Below the pieces are notes generated by a model. The model did no database searches. It saw only the letters and a list, made by a program, of their open reading frames with translations, and had not been told where the DNA came from. Both the position numbers and the translations under genes were made by a program. Below, one piece after another: positions 25,703-35,170 of a DNA stretch of 43,922 bases. Each line of letters opens with the position of its first letter. Within the stretch, counting starts at the first letter, position 1. The stretch is taken from assembly GCA_030041475.1 (NCBI GenBank), contig JASHNU010000010.1, positions 1 through 43,922 of the forward strand. Reading direction: 5' to 3'. Source of the stretch: Candidatus Sulfotelmatobacter sp. (GTDB lineage Bacteria; Acidobacteriota; Terriglobia; Terriglobales; Acidobacteriaceae).

Positions 25703-26424
25703 GGCATCACCTCTGCCCTTCTACCCCCTCCAGCAACCTGCACCCGCGCTTCTTGTTCTCCGTTGTCCAATTCCGGCGCAGTTAGCCCCAGCTCGTGCCC
25801 AACTTCGCGGACAAACGGCGTCAGCCGTTGCCGCAACATGTCGCGGCCGCGCGTCAGTCGCGATTTCACCGTACCCAGTGAAATCTCGAGCACCTCGGCA
25901 ATTTCTTCGTACGACATCTCTTCCAGGTCGCGCAAAATCAGTGTGGTGCGGTATGGCTCGTTCAGCTGCCGCAGTTCCTGCTCCACGCGGCGCTGCACTT
26001 CGCGGTGGGCCACGTTGTCAAAGGGCGATTCCGCAGGATCGGTCAGGGCTGCCTGCATCGCCCCTTGGGAACCGTTTGGGCTGTCCGCTTCCGCAGGAGC
26101 AATCGAAGTTTCCTTCGCCTTGTGCCGGAACCACCAGCGCTTGCGGTTGGCGGCCTCGTGCAATGCGATCCGGTAAATCCAGGTCTTCAGGCTGGACTCA
26201 CCTTGAAAATGTTTCATCCCGCGAAAAACCTTCAGGAAGACATCCTGCGTCGTGTCGGCCGCGTCGGCTGGATCGTTCACGATGCGGTATACCAGCCCGT
26301 AAACCGGCTGCTGGAATTCGCCAATCAGCCAGGCGTATGCCGCCTCCGAGCCTGCCTTCAGTTCGGCAACTATGGCCGCTTCTTCCTGCGCCCGAATTCC
26401 TATCGCACTTGCCAGATCACCCAA
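25699..26424 (-). CDS. rpoE: ECF sigma factor (RpoE-like)
   Basis: A 241-residue extracytoplasmic-function sigma factor. Seen: region 2 (VYGLVYRIVNDPADAADTTQ, DVFLKVF, WIYRIALHEAANRKR) and region 4 (LRDLEEMSYEEIAEVLEIS, LGTVKSRLTRGRDMLRQRL), the HTH that contacts the -35. The tail of about 35 residues beyond region 4 is longer than usual. It is paired with the anti-sigma factor by a 4-nt ATGA overlap, which indicates stoichiometric synthesis. The start appears to be a TTG at 26424, preceded by GAGGGGAG. A TATAAT on the minus strand at 26464-26459 could be its promoter -10. The rest of the 26425-26684 gap shows no gene. Confidence 0.92.
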   Translation of the reverse strand: MGDLASAIGIRAQEEAAIVAELKAGSEAAYAWLIGEFQQPVYGLVYRIVNDPADAADTTQDVFLKVFRGMKHFQGESSLKTWIYRIALHEAANRKRWWFRHKAKETSIAPAEADSPNGSQGAMQAALTDPAESPFDNVAHREVQRRVEQELRQLNEPYRTTLILRDLEEMSYEEIAEVLEISLGTVKSRLTRGRDMLRQRLTPFVREVGHELGLTAPELDNGEQEARVQVAGGGRRAEVMP

Positions 26425-26684
26425 GGTGGTCGACTCCCCTCGCCCACATAATCCTCACATTATAGGATTTTCCACCCCACCGCACCCTCGAATTTCATGG
26501 CCCAAGCCGAATCCGGCCTGACCCGCAACCAAGGCCGACTTCCTCATTAAACATAGACGCCGCCAGTGAGGCAGGAGTTCCCATCTTTAAGTGATTTATT
26601 TTCATGGGGCCGGAGGGATGAATGTCAGGCGATCCCGCCGGGTTCACCATCAGGAGTTGAACGCGGTCCGTAACCAGATCGAAG

Positions 26685-27119
26685 TTACCGGGGATTGGCG
26701 CACTGTGCAGCCGCAAAAGGGCTGGCGGGGACCTCGAGGTTCAGTCCCCTCATGATCTCGGCCACAGCTTTCAGCAGGGAATGAGGACCTCTGTCTAGAG
26801 CGAGTTCGGCCTTTCCGAGAAATGCGAAGGCGCCGTCTTTACGCAGCCGGTCTTCGTTCTTCTGCGACATTCCAGAAAGGACCACTACCGCGATCGCCGC
26901 CGTGGCAGGATCGCGTTTCAGCGCCTTCAGCACATCCAATCCGGCGATCTTGGGCAGCAGCAGATCCAGCAGGATCACGTGCGGCATCTTCTCGCGCGCG
27001 AGTTGCAGCGCACTCTCGCCGTCGGCGGCCGTCACAACCTCATAGCCGGCGTGGGCCAGCGCCCGTTCGGTCGCCAGCCTCAGGAACTTGCTATCTTCGA
27101 CCAAAAGAATTCTGGTCAT
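26685..27119 (-). CDS. CheY-like response-regulator receiver protein
   Basis: A 144-residue single receiver domain. Seen: acidic pocket VEDS (E8, D9), phosphoacceptor Asp52 in HVILLDLLLPKIAGLD, the switch serine in VVVLSGMSQ, the conserved lysine in AFLGKAEL, and a short extra tail without an output domain. It should receive phosphate from a histidine kinase encoded elsewhere and act through protein contacts. The ATG at 27119 is taken as start because it begins the receiver fold (MTRILLVEDS) after GAGCGG; the frame is open to 27167. Confidence 0.9.
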   Translation of the reverse strand: MTRILLVEDSKFLRLATERALAHAGYEVVTAADGESALQLAREKMPHVILLDLLLPKIAGLDVLKALKRDPATAAIAVVVLSGMSQKNEDRLRKDGAFAFLGKAELALDRGPHSLLKAVAEIMRGLNLEVPASPFAAAQCANPR

Positions 27120-27376
27120 GATCCGCTCTGCCATTCCATCGGCAGAACGGGCCGAGGGAATGAGCATGCCCAGACATCGCGGGAATGAGGTGACTCTAAT
27201 CCCTGCCTGCGCAAAGACCTATCTCATAAATGCACTCCGCCACTTTGCATGCCATCGCACATAGGTTCTGAGTTGCCGTCATTCGCCCGAAAGGATCTTA
27301 GCGCTTTTCGCCCACGACGCCATCTGCTTCCGACGCAAACAAGTGCGTCTCAGCGGTATGATGTTTTCGGCTTCCG

Positions 27377-28069
27377 ATGCGCTCCACGCCGATCCCCACC
27401 GGACTCGTGGTTGTGGCCGTCGCTGGCCTTCTGGGGTCAGCGGCGCTTCCGCTATGGCTGTCGGGCAACTGGCGCTGGGTGGAGGGCTGGATCTTCGGTG
27501 TCTGGTGGGTATTCTTCATGGCCACTAATCTCTTCTGGCTTCGCTACAAGGACCCAGCGCTGCTGGCCGAGCGTATGCGGATGCCGGGCAGCGGCGGTGA
27601 ATCGCGCTCGGATGTAGCTATCCTCGTGGGGATCAAAGTGTGCGGCCTCGCCTGGATCGTCGTGCCGGCGCTGGACAAGCGTTTCGGCTGGACAACCCGC
27701 CTGCCGCTGTGGAGTGAGGCCTGCGGGGGCGCGTTGCTCCTCGGCGGTACTTTCTTCATTTTGCGCGCGCTCACCGATAACACCTTTGCGTCGCAGCTCG
27801 TTCGTATTCAAAGCGAGCGCAGCCAGTACGTCATTGACACCGGCGTCTACGGCTTTGTGCGCCATCCCATGTATCTTGGAGCAAGTCTGATGTTTCCTGG
27901 CGGCGCGTTGCTGTTCGGCTCCGTTTGTGGCCTTCTCGCAGCTCTCGCCGAGATCCTGTTGCTAGTGCTGCGCATCTTCGGTGAAGAGAAGCTGTTGGCA
28001 CGCGACCTGAATGGATACCGGGAATATCTGAAGAAGGTGCGCTACCGGTTGGTACCACGCATCTGGTAA
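27377..28069 (+). CDS. Isoprenylcysteine carboxyl methyltransferase-like membrane protein
   Basis: A 230-residue multi-pass membrane protein of the ICMT/PEMT-like methyltransferase group. Seen: about five hydrophobic helices (GLVVVAVAGLLGSAALPLWL, WIFGVWWVFFMATNLFW, VAILVGIKVCGLAWIVVPAL and others) and the signature GVYGFVRHPMYLGASLMFPG followed by EEKLLARDLNGYREYLKKVR, which bind S-adenosylmethionine. In bacteria the substrate is usually unknown (phospholipid, isoprenoid or small thiol). The start is the ATG at 27377 without a clear Shine-Dalgarno. The window also encodes the SAM cycle (metK, ahcY), but not adjacent. Confidence 0.85.
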   Translation: MRSTPIPTGLVVVAVAGLLGSAALPLWLSGNWRWVEGWIFGVWWVFFMATNLFWLRYKDPALLAERMRMPGSGGESRSDVAILVGIKVCGLAWIVVPALDKRFGWTTRLPLWSEACGGALLLGGTFFILRALTDNTFASQLVRIQSERSQYVIDTGVYGFVRHPMYLGASLMFPGGALLFGSVCGLLAALAEILLLVLRIFGEEKLLARDLNGYREYLKKVRYRLVPRIW

Positions 28070-28146
28070 GCACCCCGTCAATTGATTCCTCGTCTCAATG
28101 AGGCAGTGGTTCGCAGCCATTTTCCGGGGCATGCTTCAGTGCGTCG

Positions 28147-28737
28147 CTAAGCGTCGGGACACTTGGTGGAGAATCTGCCGGTTCCATCGAGCAGCGCTTG
28201 CAGGGCTGTTCGGCACGCGCAGCGCAGTTCCTCTTCATGCCCCTCCGGGACGGCTTTCGATAACAGGAGAGTTGTGGTTCCATGCACCAAGGCCCAAACG
28301 GCCAACGCCATCTGCGTATGATCTCCGGGTGCGCCACCCAGCCGTTTGGCCAGCCTCTGCTCAAGTATGGCGAAGTTTGGCCTGAACTCCCGGATCGCCC
28401 GAAACCTGCCCCGGGGCGGTGTCAGTTCGTGCACGTTGGCCAGAAACAGCTCGTACTCATGCGGATCGTGCAGGGCCTGGTCGACGTAAGCCTCGGTGAC
28501 GTCTTCGATCGTCTCGCCTGCCTGGAAAATCTTTCCGATGCGGGTAATGGTGCGCAACAACAAGCCCCGCACAATCGCCTTGCGGTCCTTAAAACGGCGG
28601 TAGACTGCCGGTGTGTTTGTACCTGCAGCCCGCGCCACTGCTCGCATGGTAAGCGCCTTGTCGCCCCCGCGCTTCCATAGCCGGGCGGCGGCGTTCAGGA
28701 TACGTTCTTCGAGATCAGGATCGGGATGCCGCGGCAT
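28147..28737 (-). CDS. TetR/AcrR-family regulator
   Basis: A 196-residue repressor-type protein. Seen: an N-terminal HTH (ERILNAAARLWKRGGDKALT, MRAVARAAGTNTPAVYRRFK) and a ligand/dimer domain resembling TetR_C (HDPHEYELFLANVHEL, MALAVWALVHGTTTLLL). Start ATG 28737 with GGAGG 6 nt upstream. Its own upstream region (28778-28798) and the promoter of the rightward gene (29007-29027) contain the same ACAnnGT-N7-ACnnTGT dyad in opposite orientation. This strongly suggests that it controls both itself and the divergent gene. The ligand is unknown. Confidence 0.9.
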   Translation of the reverse strand: MPRHPDPDLEERILNAAARLWKRGGDKALTMRAVARAAGTNTPAVYRRFKDRKAIVRGLLLRTITRIGKIFQAGETIEDVTEAYVDQALHDPHEYELFLANVHELTPPRGRFRAIREFRPNFAILEQRLAKRLGGAPGDHTQMALAVWALVHGTTTLLLSKAVPEGHEEELRCACRTALQALLDGTGRFSTKCPDA

Positions 28738-28777
28738 CGCCAGCCTCCGGAGCCAGGGATGAACTCCCAATATATTG

Positions 28778-28798
28778 ACACCGTTCACATAACACTGT
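28778..28798 (-). promoter_or_regulatory. Predicted TetR operator upstream of the tetR gene
   Basis: On the minus strand it reads ACAGTGT-TATGTGA-ACGGTGT, an imperfect dyad (ACAnnGT...ACnnTGT). It is 41 bp upstream of the tetR ATG and matches the site at 29007-29027. The 28799-29003 stretch between the two sites holds no gene, only a GCGATCC/GGATCGC hairpin near 28893. Confidence 0.6.
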
Positions 28799-29003
28799 AC
28801 AGGTGACTAGAAAGACCCTACCCTTCCATAACCTTGGTTTTTCCCCAATCAGGCTTCCCGTCAGGAAAGGCCGCAGTCTACTGGGCGGGGCCGCGCGATC
28901 CTCACGGATCGCTCCTCTGCGTCCGCCCTTTTCGGCCGGTCCTTGCGCCAGGAGCACCCCCAGCCATGGCCCGTTGGTAACGAGCAGCCTCCCGATTATT
29001 ATG

Positions 29004-29032
29004 TTGACAGTGTATACATAACGGTGTATAAG
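29004..29032 (+). promoter_or_regulatory. Sigma-70-type promoter overlapping a TetR operator
   Basis: TTGACA (29004-29009), a 17-bp spacer and TATAAG (29027-29032) form a near-consensus promoter. The spacer contains ACAGTGT-ATACATA-ACGGTGT (29007-29027), the same arms as the site before tetR. A repressor bound here would block RNA polymerase directly. Confidence 0.75.
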
Positions 29033-29094
29033 GAATTGATATTCGGCCCCCGTGCGTGTTTGCTGATCCGGATTTAAAGATGGAGCTGTACCCG

Positions 29095-29886
29095 ATGTAC
29101 TCCTATGAAAACCCCGAGGACAGGGTTGCCATTGTTCAAATGAATTCGGAGCTGCGCCACGCTCAACTGGAACTGTTGAGTGCCCACTGCGCTACCCATC
29201 AGCTCCGCCTCCACTATTCTGCCGACGACCTGGCCCGCTTCGGCCGGCGCGACGTGCTCCGCAAATCCGCCGAGGCCGCCAGCGCCTTAAACGACTTTTA
29301 CTCCTCGCTCGAAAGGCAGATGTACGAAAAGCAGCCGGCCACAGCCCCTTGCCCCGCGCCCACTGAGGAGCAGATCGCCCAGGCTATCACGTGGCTCTCC
29401 TCCTGCCTGCGTCACGGCCGCGAGCGCTACCTGCCACAGTCGCAGGCGCTCAGCAGCCAGCAGATCGCGACGTTCTCACCCTACTTTCCTGAGGCACTGC
29501 TGAAACGGATTCGCGTCACGGAGCTCAACGGCGCGCGCTTGCCCGAGCCCGAACTGGTCGTCAAGGCGCGCGAGATGGGATTCACTAATCTGCCTGACTT
29601 GCCGCACATGGAGTCGCTCACGTTCATTGATCTGGTGGTCTTTAACGAACAGCTCACCGAACGGGCCCTGTTCCACTCCTTGGTGCACTTGGTGCAGATT
29701 CAGGCGGTTGGCCTGGAGCGCTACGCTGAACTTTGGGTACGCGGTTTCCTAAGGACGCGCGCGCATTTCACCGTGCCGCTGGAAGTACACGCGTTTTCGC
29801 TGGCCTCGCGCTTTGCGCGTCCTGAGCCGGAGAAGTTTTCCGTCGAGGACGAAGTCCTGCGCTGGGCCGCCGACGAGCGCTACTAG
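29095..29886 (+). CDS. Protein of metallopeptidase-like fold with degenerate HExxH (HSLVH)
   Basis: A cytoplasmic protein of 263 residues without a signal peptide. The C-terminal third, FIDLVVFNEQLTERALFHSL followed by VHLVQIQAVGLERYAELWVR and VPLEVHAFSLASRFA, follows the pattern of DUF4157-like gluzincins (usual FHELVHVVQ). Here the catalytic Glu of HExxH is Ser (HSLVH), so zinc could bind but proteolysis is unlikely. The N-terminal part is unfamiliar. It is driven by a near-consensus promoter with a predicted TetR operator. Start: ATG 29095 has GGAG at 29082-29085; ATG 29080 and GTG 29056 are in frame but lack a Shine-Dalgarno. Confidence 0.75.
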   Translation: MYSYENPEDRVAIVQMNSELRHAQLELLSAHCATHQLRLHYSADDLARFGRRDVLRKSAEAASALNDFYSSLERQMYEKQPATAPCPAPTEEQIAQAITWLSSCLRHGRERYLPQSQALSSQQIATFSPYFPEALLKRIRVTELNGARLPEPELVVKAREMGFTNLPDLPHMESLTFIDLVVFNEQLTERALFHSLVHLVQIQAVGLERYAELWVRGFLRTRAHFTVPLEVHAFSLASRFARPEPEKFSVEDEVLRWAADERY

Positions 29887-30014
29887 CACGCGCGCGATTC
29901 GACGAGCGCAGCTGGCGCAGGCAATTGCAGTGATGATGCAACGCAAAGCAGTCAAGCGGCTGGCGCACCGCAGACCAAAGATCTGACTTTCCCCCAACGC
30001 ACAAACCACAATGA

Positions 30015-30037
30015 AGGGGCGGCTAAGCACCGCCCCT
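30015..30037 (+). terminator. Hairpin after the HSLVH-protein gene
   Basis: AGGGGCGG-CTAAGCA-CCGCCCCT lies 130 bp past the stop and has no T-run, so termination is uncertain. Otherwise 29887-30171 shows no gene. Confidence 0.3.
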
Positions 30038-30171
30038 CGCAATGCCCCAGCCACTCACTTCATCCGCTCATTGGCAGAGTGAAATCCCTCCACTGGTCGC
30101 ATCCCTTGAAGCGGCCTTCGAAAGCCGCGCCGGGCAGGCCTCCGGCATCTACAATAGAAGAAGCGGACACC

Positions 30172-30510
30172 ATGGCTGACGACTCGATCATCGTTTCGCC
30201 CGGCCCGAAATTTCGGACGGCCATGCTGCTGGCCATCGTGGCCGACGCACTGTAGCTTGTCGTTTTCCCTCTGTTCGTAGAGGGCGCGCTATCGCCCGCC
30301 GACGACCTCCTCGACATCTGCGTCGCCATGGCGATGGTTCGCCTGCTGGGCTGGCACTGGGAATTTCTGCCATCGTTCCTGGCGAAGCTGGTGCCGGGCG
30401 TGGATCTCGTCCCCTTCTGGACGCTCGCCGTGGCCAACGTCTGGCGAAAAGCGAAGCGCGACGCCGATGTGGCCGCGCTCAGCAAACAGCCGGCCCTGCC
30501 CGAGCGGTAA
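30172..30510 (+). pseudogene. Small membrane-protein gene interrupted by an in-frame TAG
   Basis: The frame from ATG 30172 reads MADDSIIVSPGPKFRT, then AMLLAIVADAL, TAG at 30253-30255, and LVVFPLFVEGALSPADDLLD on through MVRLLGWHWEFLPSFLAKLV to TAA at 30508-30510: 111 sense codons plus one amber codon. Hydrophobic and acidic patterns run smoothly across the TAG, so one full-length membrane protein is implied, probably with Gln (CAG) at that position. No alternative frame rescues it. A restart at ATG 30328 would give only 60 residues. A TACAAT at 30150-30155 may be its -10. The family is unnamed to me. Recent pseudogene, amber readthrough, or sequencing error. Confidence 0.7.
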
Positions 30511-30523
30511 TTGGCTTGGATCC

Positions 30524-30557
30524 CAAAAATCAAAGCGGCCCGAAACTTCCGGGCCGC
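30524..30557 (-). terminator. Probable ahcY terminator
   Basis: GCGGCCCG (30535-30542) pairs with CGGGCCGC (30550-30557). On the minus strand it is followed by TTTGATTTTTGGG. It lies about 90 bp beyond the ahcY stop. A second hairpin, GCGGCGCT-GA-AGCGCCGC (30609-30626), lies between. Confidence 0.65.
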
Positions 30558-30642
30558 CGGACAGCCGAGGGCAGCTGTCCCTACATGTTCCTCATTAACT
30601 GCCCTTACGCGGCGCTGAAGCGCCGCTCTTCCACTAACTGCT

Positions 30643-32178
<1,536 letters not shown>

Positions 32179-32230
32179 CTATTCCGCGAATGGCACTTCG
32201 GTTCGTCGGTATGCAAAGCCCAAGCAATTT

Positions 32231-32323
32231 GTCATTCCGAGCCGCTTCTTTGCGGCGAGGAATCTGCTTTCTTGGCCACCGAGCGGACATCAGATTCCTC
32301 GTCGCTCTGCTCCTCGGAATGAC
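32231..32323. repeat. Complete palindromic GTCATTCCGAG repeat
   Basis: Perfect 11-bp ends GTCATTCCGAG (32231-32241) and CTCGGAATGAC (32313-32323), and inner arms GAGGAATCTG/CAGATTCCTC, allow the whole 93-bp unit to fold into a long hairpin. It sits 7 bp before the metK stop codon's end, so it may also affect termination. Confidence 0.8.
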
Positions 32324-32332
32324 AAACAAATC

Positions 32333-33523
<1,191 letters not shown>

Positions 33524-33725
33524 GTTGTGTTTCTCCTTAAAATTCCACGCGGCAGGCGGCTCGTCGCGCTGGCCGGTTCTTGATACAAGTCTGCAGCGTG
33601 TCGTTGCAGTAAACTCTGGGCTCTTGGTCTGGTGGGACCAGGGGAAATTTCGCGGCCGCTACGCAGCATTTTCTGCGTAGGGGGAAACGTCAAGAAAGCA
33701 TACCAGACCCCCTAACGGCGTGCAA
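33524..33725 (-). promoter_or_regulatory. metK promoter and structured leader
   Basis: On the minus strand TTGCAC (33725-33720) and TATGCT (33702-33697) are 17 bp apart and would start a leader of about 165 nt. The leader contains a perfect CTACGCAG-N6-CTGCGTAG hairpin (33659-33680) and, just before the Shine-Dalgarno, a segment GTATCAAGA followed by CGGC...GCCG and CCTGCC...GTGG. Position and structure would suit a SAM-responsive element, but the sequence does not fit a SAM riboswitch consensus I know. Confidence 0.35.
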
Positions 33726-33794
33726 CGATTATTGCCTTAAGTGACGCAGAATCAACCGAATGGAAGAATTGAGCCGGCAAATGGGGGAAATTCT

Positions 33795-34979
33795 CTATTG
33801 ATTGGGGACTGGCTGGTTCGGAACCGGGGGTTGATTGGGCACCTCGCGCATGCCTTGCGCGTCGAATACGAAGGTCTTGACCTCGGCCTCGGCGCCCTGG
33901 GCAGGGATCTCCTGTCCATTCCACAGGAAGCTGACACCGGCGGCGTTGCCGATGCGGGCGATGATCTCGCGGCTGGCACGGACCGACGTATGCGCGGGAG
34001 CGATGAGGGTTTCATGGCCGACGGGCTGGCCATCGGCAGTGACTGAGATCCAGGAAGTTTCCGAGGCGCGGATTACGAGCGTAAGAGGAAGAGCCTCGGT
34101 CGAAGTGCCCGAGGAAGTGCCTGAGGAGGGTGCAACCGGCGAGGCTGCCTTCGCTGACGATGCGCTCGGCATCGCTGGCGTTCCTGCATTCTGCGGCGGA
34201 ATCGCTCGCGTCGCGGCTTCATTGGCAGCGGTGTTTGAGCTGGTCGAATAATTTGATGGAGGCGGTGCTCGATGCGTTGTTTCTGGAGCCTTCGCAGCGG
34301 TCTCGTCCAGGCTCGATGACGCCAGCAGTCGAGGCGTCGATGTTGCCTTGCTATTTGAGCGCGAGGGCAAGGTCTGCGTCGCTGTGGTGGCGATGGGCGT
34401 TGCAGCGGGCGCAGACTGCGCCGGAGCAGGCGATGTGGCCGTGGGGGCGCCAGCCGCTTGGGCGCCAGATTGCGCATGTCTGCCTGACTGCCGGAACCAC
34501 AACGCCGCCACGAGAACAACGACCACGGCGGCGGCAGCGAGAAGCGTCCAGGGCACGCCGCCGCGCTTCTCGACGTAGTCCCTCCGCGGAGGACGAACGT
34601 CTTCTGCCCGAGGCAGGTGCAACTCGGGGAGTTCCTCAACTTCGGCCGGCGGCTGCTTCTTCAGTGCCGGCTTCGCGTATGGGCCTCGCGGCGCGGGCGC
34701 CGGTCGTTCCTCGGGTTGCCAATTGGCCTGGGCATCGATCTGCGCCTGGCGCAGGCACGCCAGATAATCGGTGACTGCTTCCTCGTCGTTCAGTCCCAGA
34801 TGCTTGGCGTAGGCGCGGATGAAACCCCGGTTAAAGACACCGCCGGGGAGCAGGTCGAACTGCTCTTGCTCGATCGCCTGCAGCATGCGCGAGCTGATCT
34901 TGGTGACGTTCGACACGTCTTCCAGCGAGATGCCTTTCTTCTCGCGCTCTTTGCGGAATTTGTCTCCGAATTGGCCCAC
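33795..34979 (-). CDS. rodZ: RodZ-like cytoskeletal membrane protein
   Basis: Links the MreB cytoskeleton to the cell-wall machinery in rod-shaped cells. Seen: an N-terminal HTH_25 domain (FGDKFRKEREKKGISLEDVS, then LLPGGVFNRGFIRAYAKHLG, residues 1-75), a proline-rich linker, one membrane helix (about 143-162, PWTLLAAAAVVVVLVAALWF), a long Ser/Thr/Pro/Ala-rich periplasmic linker and a C-terminal DUF4115-like beta domain (LVIRASETSWISVTADGQPV ... GVSFLWNGQEIPAQGAEAE) with a PNQP tail. Its 394 residues are a normal size. The start is GTG at 34979; no clear Shine-Dalgarno. The gap to the next gene (34980-35170) shows nothing. Confidence 0.85.
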   Translation of the reverse strand: MGQFGDKFRKEREKKGISLEDVSNVTKISSRMLQAIEQEQFDLLPGGVFNRGFIRAYAKHLGLNDEEAVTDYLACLRQAQIDAQANWQPEERPAPAPRGPYAKPALKKQPPAEVEELPELHLPRAEDVRPPRRDYVEKRGGVPWTLLAAAAVVVVLVAALWFRQSGRHAQSGAQAAGAPTATSPAPAQSAPAATPIATTATQTLPSRSNSKATSTPRLLASSSLDETAAKAPETTHRAPPPSNYSTSSNTAANEAATRAIPPQNAGTPAMPSASSAKAASPVAPSSGTSSGTSTEALPLTLVIRASETSWISVTADGQPVGHETLIAPAHTSVRASREIIARIGNAAGVSFLWNGQEIPAQGAEAEVKTFVFDAQGMREVPNQPPVPNQPVPNQ

Positions 34980-35170
34980 TTCTGCGCCGCCGTGCCGTGC
35001 GGGGCACTCACTGCCCGGAAAGCCGTTTTGCCCTCAGCTTTCCGCGATCATCATAGGACAAGTCCACGGGCAGCGCCATTCGCCATCGGTGCTAGGACGC
35101 AGTAACCGCTGGTAGGACCAAAGGCAGAAATGTGCCCTGATGACGAACCGCCGGCTCGCCTGCACCAGCC

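Noticed and set aside
26495-26716. 73-codon minus-strand frame between the sigma factor and the receiver gene
   Set aside because: No Shine-Dalgarno, no protein-like pattern, and it overlaps the receiver gene's 3' end.
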